The notes beneath the pieces were generated by a model. That model did not search any database and was not told where the DNA came from. It worked only from the letters and a program-made list of their open reading frames with translations. Below, in pieces: positions 22,037 through 32,063 of a DNA stretch of 64,000 nucleotides (the stretch's first letter is position 1; the number at the start of each line of letters is the position of its first letter). Origin of the DNA: Thoreauomyces humboldtii. Its lineage: Eukaryota > Chytridiomycota > Chytridiomycetes > Spizellomycetales > Powellomycetaceae. The DNA lies in NCBI GenBank assembly GCA_027596035.1, contig JADGJA010000001.1, forward strand, positions 1-64,000. Reading direction: 5' to 3'. The position numbers and the translations under genes are program-made.

Positions 22037-23347
22037 ATGCAGGGAACTGGATTTCACTCAAGTTCTGTCAGGGGTATCAGCCGTTCCACTAGCCATGCGC
22101 CGAACCCCTTCATATTCCCTGCCTATCCTAAGCCGTCAACCCCGGAGAGCTTGGAGAGGGAAAGACGAATCGAGGCCCGCTCCAAAGTTTTCTGTATTTC
22201 GATATGCTCACTGGCCGTCCTGTTTTATTGGGGGCTTTTTCAACTGCTGTTTTTCGCCGTCCCGGGCTCTTCCGACGTCCTGGTGGTGGTGAGTTCTCCC
22301 TAGAATCACTGCAAGATCATGGTCTGACGCCCTAGCTGCTCCCGATCATACAGGCCGGAGATCGAAGGATAGAAAAGTTCTCTGGTCGCTGGTTCACCGA
22401 GATAGAAATTTCGGGCGCAAGCGCAGTTGACACCTATCTGTTCCATTCCGAGCCACCTTTGACGGACGTTCTGCAGCTCTCCAAGCATATAGACATCCAT
22501 CTAGAACAGGGTGGGACCTGTGCTCTTCCATGCGAAAAAATCTAGGCATCATCTCACACTCCCTTTCCCCTCTTCATCAGGTTCATTCCACTACGTGCGA
22601 TACGACCTAGAAGCTGAATCAATCGCCCAGATCTCTTGGAAGTTCCCAAATTCTAGTAAACCCCCCGAATTCGCTGTCATCGAGGGAATGGGACGATTTG
22701 ATTCATGGAAGTCGGACGGTCCAACCTTTTTCGACAAAACGCACAAGGTCCGGGACGGGAAGGTGCACTTCCAGGCCCGGCGCAGAGAAAGCTACTACTT
22801 TGTCTTCTACATGTCATCCGCCCGGGAACATGCTAGCGGTACTGCAGACTTTGAGGTCGAAGCTCGGACCTACAGTATCCTAGATCCCATCTACCACTGC
22901 CCCGCGAATGTCATGAGTCTTTGCACCGTTCCTGTGGTCCGCAACGAAACTTCGTTCCTGCTCTTCGTCGCCCCTCCCGAAGAGGACGCATACGCCGTCA
23001 CGATACAGACCCGTGCGAGATGGAACCTTTACCTCGACGTCCTGGCGGTGAACGCGAGCGTGGCGGTTCTTCTGTTGGTCGGAAAGGGCCTCGCGAGACG
23101 GAGGTGCTTCCGCGGGTTCCGGTCCGGCGCAGCTGCTCGACGGAGGGTCGATCCCCTCCTCGCCGATGAGAGCGGTCTTGGTGCAAACGCATCTCAAGAA
23201 GCGGCGTTCGTGCCTGATGATGATGCCAAGCCGACGATGATGACAGCTCATGCGGCGAATTCTCGAGCGCCAGACACTCCTGCACCACCACCTCCCTACT
23301 CTGTTGAAGTCACCTCACATTATGTACATGCCCTCTTTCCTGCGTGA
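22037..23347 (+). CDS. two-pass membrane protein with luminal domain and PPPY tail
   Basis: Three exons: 22037-22288, 22354-22510, 22581-23347; 391 aa. A basic N-terminal tail precedes membrane helix 1 (CISICSLAVLFYWGLFQLLFF, residues about 52-74). About 200 residues of beta-rich, probably luminal or extracellular sequence follow, then helix 2 (about 282-305) and a cytoplasmic tail ending in a proline-rich APPPPYS. The PPPY is a possible WW-domain or NEDD4-type ligase recognition site. The general topology matches fungal and protist proteins whose tail often carries a RING finger, but no RING is present here. Function unknown. Confidence 0.75.
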
Positions 23348-23692
23348 TTTGTTGTTCCTGCGTACGTTTCTTCCCATTGTTGATGTGAAAGCCTGCTTGG
23401 CTTATGATACAATACAGATCAACATCGGTACATGAAATGTGGGGAAAGGGTGGTATCATACATAGCAGCACCTTCGCGGCGACGCATCCGGTCAAGTGTC
23501 TGCACGCATGCTTTCGCTCTTTCCCCGCAGCTACGGTACCTCAGGATATCCGGAACCTCAGGACTTAGGGTGTGAAAGCAGTAGGGCGACGGGTGCGAAA
23601 GAGCAGAGCAGGAGCTGCGTCAGGGAATATCTAGTAAGGCCAACAGGCACTATCACAATCCCAAAAACACGCCGCTAGCATGTCTGCATGGG
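23348..23692. other. convergent 3' intergenic region
   Basis: 345 bp between the stops of the two-pass membrane protein and the PPR gene. Only 3' UTR sequence is expected, and no other feature was seen. Confidence 0.4.
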
Positions 23693-26600
23693 CTAGCTCG
23701 CCACGGCAGGAGGTCCAAACGTAGAATGCGCGGTGTCAGTCTTCCACCCATCCCGCCTCAACCGTTCACCAACGAGGGCATGGGCCTGCCACATCCCGCC
23801 CATTTCGCAGTGTCGAAGAATCGTCCAACCGAATCGGACGAACGCTGGGTTGGTCGGAAGGGATCGCAGTGGCGGGGGTGAACGGTTCAGAATTGATTCA
23901 ACGAGTCGGGCAAGAGATTGCGAATCAGTCTCGCTTGGAACTGGAGTGTCCTCAACGAAGGAGACCACTGCGCCGAGGTCACTGACGACACCGACCATCA
24001 CGAGCACGCTATGCCAGTATGTCTCGAGGTCGGCGTCTTGACCGAGTGGCAGCGTGGCTTCCCGTGAAACCCGCAATGCATCCTGTGCAACTCGCTGTAC
24101 CGTATTCCGGAAGTTGTCAGAGTCCGATCCCGCGTCGTCCTGAAAACCGGTTGCCGCGCAATACAGACCGTAAGTAGCGCATTCGATGCCTACTAAACGC
24201 CTCTCAAGCTCATCCGTCTGTTCCAGTGTGCGTCCGAGTGGCTCTCGAGACGGATGCGATACGCTTCCATGTGAAGTGTCGGCAAGCAATCCTTCGTCCC
24301 AAAGTGTTCTCATGCCTTCTTCCTGAACTTGCTCCTCGGCTTCGTCATTGTGGCGTTTCGAAGATTCTTGTTCCTGTTTCTCTCTTGCCCATGACATGCA
24401 TCTGCGTGTCCATTGTCCGACGTGCATCCAATCAGGGGCTGCGAAGCAACGCGCGAGCGCGGCGATAGCCGGTCCGGGGTCGCTAGTAGGAGCATCCACA
24501 AGGAGTTGAAGAAATAGCGTTTCCGCTGAATAGGTGTCATTGCCTGCGGCAAGGGCCGGGATCACAAGGTGATAGAGACTAGAGATGGCTGCAGTGTCAG
24601 CCTCGCTGCGGTGGCCGCCGAGGAAGGCATAGCGATACGCAGCGAACACTCGGAGCATGCGAGACACCGCATCGATTCGCGTCAACGCGGGGTTCGCTGA
24701 TTCCGGTTCTGCCAAGAGTACATTCGCAATGGCACGGACGAACCTCTCCGTTACGACGGGAGGCAAAACAACCTCCATATCCATCAGTTCCTCAAACTCC
24801 GACCAAGCTGCGTCGATGTCTCCCCTTGCCAGCGCCGCGGTCAGGAGTGTGGTCCCCATCTGCTCGTCCACGGCCACGTGCTCGCGTTTCAAAGCGCCTT
24901 TTCGAACAGCATTAGCCAGTGCGCTGGCTCGCTTGTGATCTTTCCGGCGAGCAAACCCCTCGATCATCCTTCGATAGAATATGCCATCAGGCTGAACTCC
25001 CTCGTTCTGCATCGTTTCGAGCAACCGAGCCGCACTGTTGACATCGTTTACAGACATGTATGCCGTGGCCAACGTCGTGTAGGTTGTGGCGGTAGCAGGA
25101 ACTCCAAGCTCTCGCATATTTGCCAAAGCGGCTGTCGCGGCAGAAAGGTCGCCTAAGCGACAGTGACCGGCTACAATGCTGCTGAGCATGAGAGTCTCCG
25201 CCTTGAGTCGAGCTGCGCTTTGCACAGGGACTGAAACAGCACGTGAGGTCTCGATCCAATGAAGAGCTCCGGGTATGTCTCCGGATTTCGCATGCGCATC
25301 CGCGATCGTTGCGAACGTATAAGGGTCTGGCTTAAGCCCGGCATTCATGAGCGCATGATAGCATCCTTCGACGGCAACAAGGTCGCCCTTGATTCCGTAC
25401 GCTTTGATGAGGATGTTGTACAAGACGAGATCAGGCGTAATGCCGTTCTCCACCGCTTGTCGAAGGAACTTTTCGACGTGCCCGAAATCCTTAGTCATTC
25501 CATGCACATCAATAAGGATGGAATACTGCTTCAACGTTGGAACAATCCCAAGAAAACGCATGCGAGCCAAAACTGCCCGAGCACCCTTGGCGTCCTTCCG
25601 TTTTGCATGACCGACAAGTAAGATGCTGAACGTGTCTGAGACGGGCGCAACCTGGCTCACCACCATTCCGTTGTAGAATCGAACTGCTCTGGTCATTTCA
25701 CCCCTGTCGCACGCCCGCTCCATCAGGCGGTGGTAGATATTCCGGCTTAATTTTTTGCGAACTTTGTCACTACCGTCTGCGTGCATATGCCGATGTCTTT
25801 CAACAGCGTCCTTGGCGCATCCGACCCTTGAGGCCAAAGCGTCCCAGTAAGGTTTGGCACCTTTGACGTCTCCTGCCTTCACGTGAGCATCCATCATCAT
25901 CAGGATGGTGAAAACGGTTTCTGTGAGACCTTCCTGCCGCATCATCTCCAGATAGCGTCTCGCAGCAGAAGCATCACCGGCTTCTGCACAGGCTTCGAGG
26001 ACTGCGTGGTAGCACGCGCGATCTGGTTGCAGATTTGCTTCGCTGTTTTCACGCAATCCGTCGAAGATGTCCGTAGCTGCACGAAGATTTCCGGCCCGCC
26101 CGTATGCAAGAATCAGTCTAGCCCAGTCCCGCGACTCCAAAGAGATGCCGGATTTGCTCATGTCGTTCATGATCCCTGCAATCTCCTCCGGCGGAATCCC
26201 ACGACAGCGCATAAGTCCAGTTATGAGAGAACGAAACTTTTGTGGTCCGATCAGCTGAAGATGACGGAATGAATCCAGATCGTTATCGTCGAAGGTAACG
26301 TTCGAAGCTTCTCGAAAGCGTTTGTATCGAGCGAGCAATGCGGTGACTCCGGCAAGGGAGGCAGCGTTGTGATGGTTGTACCGACGGGATGGGGATGCAC
26401 TGATCGAGTCGATTTGTCTTAGCAAAGGGAGCAGGTGACTGGAATCGATGGGCGCGGACACCACAGTGTGCTCAGGCATTCGCTCCGCCGACGTCGACGC
26501 ACTATGGGGCATGCTTGGCGGCCACAACCGACGTTCGCCTTCTCTCCAGGTAAGTCTGGGTGGTAACTGCATTGACATGACTACGCAACCCCGCCCTGTC

Positions 26601-26764
26601 CGCCTCGAGCGATCCGTGGCAGCAGAAGTTCCAGGTCGAGTTTGCGTCAAAGTTTCCGCGACGAAACGGTGCGCCGCCCTCAGAAACACCTCCGATCGGG
26701 AGGGACGCTGACAACGAAGTGACGGAGTGCATGGTGTGACAGCAGCCGAAGGTATCGTTCGCAT
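23693..26764 (-). CDS. large pentatricopeptide repeat (PPR) protein
   Basis: Uninterrupted ORF of 1023 aa. The first 60 residues are rich in Arg, Ser and Thr and poor in acid residues, as in a mitochondrial presequence. From about residue 190 to 700 there is a run of roughly a dozen 35-residue helical repeats with the PPR look (TYTTLATAYMSVNDVNSAAR; ILIKAYGIKGDLVAVEGCYH). Proteins of this type bind organellar RNA; fungal counterparts act in mitochondrial RNA processing, stability or translation. The C-terminal 300 residues have no repeat I recognise. It has no introns, unlike most neighbours. It is divergent from RAD16, with 347 bp between the starts. Confidence 0.9.
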   Translation of the reverse strand: MRTIPSAAVTPCTPSLRCQRPSRSEVFLRAAHRFVAETLTQTRPGTSAATDRSRRTGRGCVVMSMQLPPRLTWREGERRLWPPSMPHSASTSAERMPEHTVVSAPIDSSHLLPLLRQIDSISASPSRRYNHHNAASLAGVTALLARYKRFREASNVTFDDNDLDSFRHLQLIGPQKFRSLITGLMRCRGIPPEEIAGIMNDMSKSGISLESRDWARLILAYGRAGNLRAATDIFDGLRENSEANLQPDRACYHAVLEACAEAGDASAARRYLEMMRQEGLTETVFTILMMMDAHVKAGDVKGAKPYWDALASRVGCAKDAVERHRHMHADGSDKVRKKLSRNIYHRLMERACDRGEMTRAVRFYNGMVVSQVAPVSDTFSILLVGHAKRKDAKGARAVLARMRFLGIVPTLKQYSILIDVHGMTKDFGHVEKFLRQAVENGITPDLVLYNILIKAYGIKGDLVAVEGCYHALMNAGLKPDPYTFATIADAHAKSGDIPGALHWIETSRAVSVPVQSAARLKAETLMLSSIVAGHCRLGDLSAATAALANMRELGVPATATTYTTLATAYMSVNDVNSAARLLETMQNEGVQPDGIFYRRMIEGFARRKDHKRASALANAVRKGALKREHVAVDEQMGTTLLTAALARGDIDAAWSEFEELMDMEVVLPPVVTERFVRAIANVLLAEPESANPALTRIDAVSRMLRVFAAYRYAFLGGHRSEADTAAISSLYHLVIPALAAGNDTYSAETLFLQLLVDAPTSDPGPAIAALARCFAAPDWMHVGQWTRRCMSWAREKQEQESSKRHNDEAEEQVQEEGMRTLWDEGLLADTSHGSVSHPSREPLGRTLEQTDELERRLVGIECATYGLYCAATGFQDDAGSDSDNFRNTVQRVAQDALRVSREATLPLGQDADLETYWHSVLVMVGVVSDLGAVVSFVEDTPVPSETDSQSLARLVESILNRSPPPLRSLPTNPAFVRFGWTILRHCEMGGMWQAHALVGERLRRDGWKTDTAHSTFGPPAVAS

Positions 26765-27111
26765 GGAGGATCCCTCCGCCGAGTAATCGAGTACCTGCCG
26801 CTACTCTGCCGTGGTTCCCTAGCACGACAACACGCCGATTGCTCGAGACTGATCTACTGTTGAGGTACCTGAACTTCCTCGCAAGCAGCAGAAAGGTGAA
26901 GGCGATCCAACGAAACGGTAAACGGTAGACTGGCACCCGGTACTCGGTAAGCTGATTGGGAGCGACTTTCCCACACACACCCGATCCCCTTTTCGCCGTG
27001 CATTTTTCCGGCATTTCCTTTGCAAGCGTCCCCATCGCATTCTGCCTACCCTTCGTCGATTCTCGTCTGCTCGAATATACCCCGTTTTTCATCCGGTGCA
27101 CTCCCCTTCGA
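26765..27111. promoter_or_regulatory. divergent promoter region, PPR gene and RAD16
   Basis: 347 bp between oppositely oriented start codons. The RAD16 frame stays open upstream to 26956, but ATG 27112 fits the family N-terminus better, so most of this is taken as UTR and promoter. No TATA box seen. Confidence 0.45.
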
Positions 27112-30100
27112 ATGTCGCAAGGAAGAAGGACCTCGGCAAGGCTGGCTGCCTCTGCCAGCAATACTCCTGCCGCATCCATCCCAGGTACCCCAGTAAAGCG
27201 CCTCGCCGACGAGAACGACAACCCAGGGACAGTCGCAAAGCGACAGCGACGATCTACTACGTCGGCTACCCCTCGCACTCCGCTTCTTCCGGCCTCCGAA
27301 GCTCTTCGACCGTCGGACTTGGACCTCGAGCGGATCTCGGTCATGCTGGGCTCTCAGGATGTCAAGGTCAAGCGCTCCGGACGTGGGAGGCGGCCAACGG
27401 CACCGCTTACTCTCACGGCTCCCGCCACTCCTCGGGTGGCCGCCCGTCCGTCCAGGCGGAGAATATCTTCCGATGACAGCGATGACGAAGATTTCGAACC
27501 GACAGCCAAGATCCAAGTCCTGGTCGGGGACGAGGTCGACGAAACCCTGTCGGATGGCACTTCTTGGCAGCTCAGCGAGAAAAAGGAAGAGCACTCAGAA
27601 AGCGATTTGGACGACAAGCCTCTAGCAGGCCGACGACGGGTCTCCGGAGGATCGAGCAGCAGCAAAGCTAAGGGAAAGGCACCAATCATCACCCTGCCCA
27701 GTGATTCGGACCTCAGCGAGATCGACCTTCAGTCGTCCGAAGCAGAGTCCATCGATCTCGCTCCCGTCGCCTCGTCGTCGTCTGCGAAACCAAAGCGAAA
27801 GCCAGGGGCAAAAAAGGTCGTAGCCAAGCCAGCGCGAAAACGCCCAGTCAGGAAAGCCGCTGCCATCAAATCATCAATCACCGAGCTCAACACGGATGAG
27901 GAAGAGGTGGAAGCTGGTCCTCAACGAAAGAAGGGCAAGAAACCTGCGAGGCGTAGCCGGATCGTGTCAGACGACGATAGCGGGAGCGAGTTCAACGCAG
28001 TCAGTAGTGCAGACGACGATTCCGCAGCCGAGGATCCGGCTGCTCAAGAGGACGAGCAGGAAAACGATGAGGATGCGGAAGCGGAGGAGGCCGCGGCGCC
28101 TAGGCGTCGAACGAGGGCACCAAGAGGAACGAGAGCTCCCGCTCGCGGAGCGGCTGCAGCAGCTCGTCGGGAAGCCACGGCCAACAAGGCGAAAGCTCAG
28201 ATATTTGAACATCATCCTGAGCTCGTGACAGTTTGGGAAGTTCTCGAAAAGGAGATGGAAGTCATCACACCTGAGCTCGCACCCCAACCCGCTGACATAA
28301 TGGTCAAGCTTCTACCGTTTCAGCAAGAGGGTCTTTTCTGGATGACCGCTCAGGAAGAAAGCAGGTTCGCTGGAGGCATTCTCGCTGATGAGATGGGCAT
28401 GGGCAAAACCATCCAGATGATATCGCTTCTCGTTACGAAGAAGATGAAGCCTAATCTGATTTTGACGCCGACGGTTGCTATTATGCAGTGGCTGGCCGAG
28501 CTCCGAGAACGGACTACACCAGGCTCGTTCAAGATCCTTTTATACCACGGTGCGAACCGTCCTGACACTCAGGCTGAGTTGGAAGATTACGACATTGTTC
28601 TCTCGACCTACGCCATTGTCGAGCAAGGATGGCGCCGAGAGCGTAGTGGTTTCACGCGGAAGGGAGCTAATGTCAAAGAGCCCTCTCTTCTGCATGCCAT
28701 CCCCTGGGCACGTGTCATTCTCGACGAAGCGCACGCTATCAAGGATCGCAGCTGCTCAACCGCGCGCGCCGTCTTCAATCTCAAGCGTCAGAAGCAATGG
28801 TCTCTTTCCGGGACACCGTTGCAGAACCGTGTCGGCGAGCTGTATTCGCTCATTCGCTTCATGAATGCGGATCCGTTCAGTTACTATTTCTGCAAGAAGT
28901 GTCCATGCAAGATGCAGACATGGAGCTTTTCGAACAACCGAAATTGCGACGGATGCGGACATATCAGTCATCAGCATTTTTGTTGGTGGAACGCTGAGAT
29001 TCTGAAGCCAATTCAGCGTTTTGGTGCAGAGGGAGAGGGTCTGGTCGCATTCAAGAAGCTTGGAGCGCTTCTCGACCGCATCATGCTCCGACGTACCAAG
29101 CTAGAACGCACGGAGGAGCTTGGTCTCCCACCTCGCGTTGTTACTGTTCGTCGGGATGTCTTCAACGAAGCTGAAGAAGAACTATACGAGAGCTTGTACT
29201 CTGACTCTGCTCGTACTTTCTCCACCTACGTTCAATCGTCTACTGTCCTGAACAACTACGCGTCGATCTTCTCTCTCCTCTCCCGCATGCGACTCGCCGT
29301 CAACCATCCGGATTTGGTCACAACCCGTCTAGCTCGGGATGCCAACACGGCAACGGAGACGTTGGTATGCGGCATCTGCAACGAGGAGGCCGAGGACGCG
29401 ATCATGAGCAAGTGCAAGCACGTCTTCTGCCGCGAGGACGCGCGACAGTACATACAGAGCTCGCCGGACGGAGACACAACAACGTGTCCCATCTGTTTCA
29501 AACCTCTCACCATCGATCTCTCGGCGCCAGAGTATGTTCCCAAAGACGGTAGCGGCGATTCCGTCAAGCGAAGCATCGTCAATTACATCGACATGGCAAA
29601 GTGGCGGTCGAGCTCAAAGATCGAGGCTCTCGTCGAGGAACTGACCAGCCTCCAGCGGGACGACTCGACGGCAAAGTCCATCGTCTTCTCCCAGTTCGTG
29701 GCCTTCCTCGACCTGGTCCAATGGAGACTGTCGAGAGCAGGGTTCAGGGTCGTCAAGCTCGACGGTCGGATGGCGCCCATGCAACGTGACACGGTCATCA
29801 AGCAATTCATGACAGATCCTGCCGTCACCGTCTTCCTCGTGTCGCTGAAGGCTGGAGGTGTGGCCCTCAACCTTACGGAAGCAAGCAGAGTCTTCGTTTG
29901 TGATCCATGGTGAGTGCTTTCAGGTTCTGGAATGGGTGTAGCTGCTTTCTACTGCTAACCTCGCCGCTGCGATAGGTGGAATCCCGCCTGCGAGGACCAA
30001 GCTTTCGATCGCATCCACCGCCTGGGACAGTATCGACCCATCAAGATTACCAGACTCATCATTGAGAACTCGATCGAATCTAGGATCTTGCAACTTCAGG

Positions 30101-30198
30101 AGAAGAAGAAGGCTCTGTTCGCCAGCACGGTTGGAAGGGATGTCGAGGCACTTGCCAAGCTCAGCGAGGAGGATCTGCAGTTTTTGTTCGTTTTGTAG
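27112..30198 (+). CDS. RAD16: SNF2-family DNA-dependent ATPase/E3 ligase Rad16
   Basis: Two exons, 27112-29909 and 29976-30198; 1006 aa. A basic, Ser/Asp-rich N-terminal third precedes the SNF2 ATPase. Walker A is DEMGMGKT (about 426), the DEAH box is ILDEAHAIKD (about 536), and a Cys-rich CKKCPCK...CDGC insert, typical of Rad16, is near 594-620. A C3HC4 RING (CGICNEEAEDAIMSKCKHVFC...CPIC, about 753-800) lies between the helicase lobes. The second lobe has VFSQFVAFLDL and SLKAGGVALNL, then DPWWNPA across the intron. In yeast, Rad16 with Rad7 performs global-genome nucleotide excision repair, and the complex ubiquitinates substrates. Rad7 is not in this window. Confidence 0.96.
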
Positions 30199-30516
30199 TG
30201 TTATTTCCCCCCAGTCCTTGCGTCTTTCTCGTAGCGTTTCCGTTTTTGTTTTTGGTCGTGAATATTCGATGTAGAGATTCTGTTGTTTGCCAGCGAGTTT
30301 TCCAAATCCTTCACAAAGAATGCTCTCAACTCGCAACGTCGTCAGAGGCTCGGCTCTGGAGGAATTGAAACCTGGGACTAGCGGCATAGGGAGTCAATAA
30401 TCAAAAATTGTGACCGGGGACCAACGAATAAGGCTAAGGGAAATACAAAAGGGGGGGTCGGTCGCCTGGATCTGCTATAGGTAATGGTATGGTATGCGTC
30501 GGGGGGCTCCATGGGT
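30199..30516. other. convergent 3' intergenic region
   Basis: 318 bp between the RAD16 stop and the stop of the DUF5672-like gene. It contains a GGGGGG run near 30449 and nothing else notable. Confidence 0.4.
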
Positions 30517-31482
30517 TCAGGGCCCAGCTCCCAACGCTGCCTGATACAGTTGCCCCTCCTCGGCCAGTGCCACCTCGGGACAGTACGCTAGGATCTCGCC
30601 CATCCGCGCCTCCTGCCACCGCTTGGGCTGATGGTAGCCGAGGGGCCTGTCGAACCAGATGGTTTCGACCGAGAACGGCATGGCCTCCTGCTCGGTGGGC
30701 AGCCTGGTCCCCTCGATCAGCTGCATCCTGGCGAAGAACCACTGATCCTCGAACTCTCCGGGGGTCTGGTTCCAGTCGAACTTCTCGATGACCCTGAGGA
30801 CGGACGGGACGTGTCGCAGGGACAGACCGCCGTTGTAGCCGACGCCCCACTGCCGATCGATGGGGGCGCCGATGAGGGAGTACTGGAGAAAGTCCTCGGG
30901 TCTGTACCTCGAGTTGGCGCACAGCATGGCGTCGGCCTGGAAGAGGAGGGCGTGATCGGCCGGCAGCAGCTGCTCCCAGACCCAGGGCTTGGTCAGGAAC
31001 CGGGACACGTCCGTGTGCGAGGAGAAGACGGCGTCCTTTGGCAGATCGTGCATGACGATCCTCCCCGATTGGACCAGCCTCTGGATGGCGGCCGATCCTG
31101 CGAAGAGGTCAGAGTTCTGACGACCCTTGAAGACGTGGATGGGCCAGGTCGGTCCCAGGACTCCGGCAAAGTGGATGATGACGGGCAGGAGGTTCTTGAG
31201 GGGTCTGTTCTCGATGATGACGGCCACGGTGGGGCTGGAGATGACCTTGGGTGGTTCCTTCTGGACCTTTTGGATGGCCATCGTGAACCCCCCTGCTGCT
31301 GCGCGTCCGGCGTGGGTGTTTGGGAAGAGGAGGAGGAGCGCCGCGAGGAGGGTCCCCGCGGCGATGAGAAGGAAGAGGAGGGTGCGAAGGGGTGGTATCC
31401 TGCTGCTACGTGCGGATCCTCGCGCATGGGACGAGGGAGTCTTCAACAGGTACTCTGACGTGGGTGACTGCGGTGGAGCCAT
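30517..31482 (-). CDS. DUF5672-like type II membrane protein
   Basis: Single-exon gene of 321 aa. The cytoplasmic tail (about 30 residues) is followed by one membrane helix (LLFLLIAAGTLLAALLLLF) and a luminal domain. That domain contains VAVIIENRPLKNLLPVIIHF, ALLFQADAMLCANS, a GVGYNGGLSLR block and FEDQWFFARM. The blocks match what I know of the fungal DUF5672 family, which looks like a glycosyltransferase with a nucleotide-sugar fold (QAD in place of DxD). The likely site is Golgi or ER; substrate unknown. This is the second glycosyltransferase-like type II protein in the window; it is not similar to the one at 6398-7720. Confidence 0.82.
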   Translation of the reverse strand: MAPPQSPTSEYLLKTPSSHARGSARSSRIPPLRTLLFLLIAAGTLLAALLLLFPNTHAGRAAAGGFTMAIQKVQKEPPKVISSPTVAVIIENRPLKNLLPVIIHFAGVLGPTWPIHVFKGRQNSDLFAGSAAIQRLVQSGRIVMHDLPKDAVFSSHTDVSRFLTKPWVWEQLLPADHALLFQADAMLCANSRYRPEDFLQYSLIGAPIDRQWGVGYNGGLSLRHVPSVLRVIEKFDWNQTPGEFEDQWFFARMQLIEGTRLPTEQEAMPFSVETIWFDRPLGYHQPKRWQEARMGEILAYCPEVALAEEGQLYQAALGAGP

Positions 31483-32063
31483 TTGTTGCTTGCACCTGTG
31501 AATTCACGCGAACCCGACGATTGGCAAGCAAGCGGGACCGTACAGTATATACACTATGATACAAGTATCGATATGATCAGACCGATGAAAGATACGGGGG
31601 AGGGGGCGTTCGGCCGAGCAACGAGGAACCCTGGACCAGCCAAGTGGAAAGCCCGTTTGGTCTTGCGAAAAAAGGAAGGAACCGAACGGAAGAGAGTGTC
31701 TTGGGGAAAGGTGGACAGAGTAGAAGGAACGCCAGGGAAATCGCGAAACACACACACGCCCCCCCAAAGGAGCCTGCGGTGCAGAACCCCGGAGCTCTGG
31801 AGCTGCAGCTTCCCCACGGAGACCGCGGACCTACGCCAAGCACATCAGTGCTATATTCGTGGCCCTCTCGCTCGCAGGGCCTACTTCCGCAGAGCACCTC
31901 ATACTCCAAGAGCCGCATTTACAGGACTACTTGACATTGACCAACTACTGACTAGGGATGAACTACACTAAGCGGGCAAAAGAGCGCTCTGAGCACTCGA
32001 ACTAGGAGAAAGGAACTAACGCGCTGACGTGTCGCGAAAGGATAGAATATTTCCTCACGATTG
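31483..32063. other. intergenic region
   Basis: 581 bp with no coding signal I can support. Holds the promoter of the DUF5672-like gene and the 3' UTR of the next minus-strand gene. Confidence 0.4.

Noticed and set aside
26502..27344. 280-codon minus-strand frame over the PPR/RAD16 promoter
   Set aside because: No recognisable features; overlaps the PPR 5' end in another frame and RAD16 exon 1 antisense.
30631..31458. 275-codon plus-strand frame opposite the DUF5672-like gene
   Set aside because: Asp/Gly/Val-rich antisense shadow.
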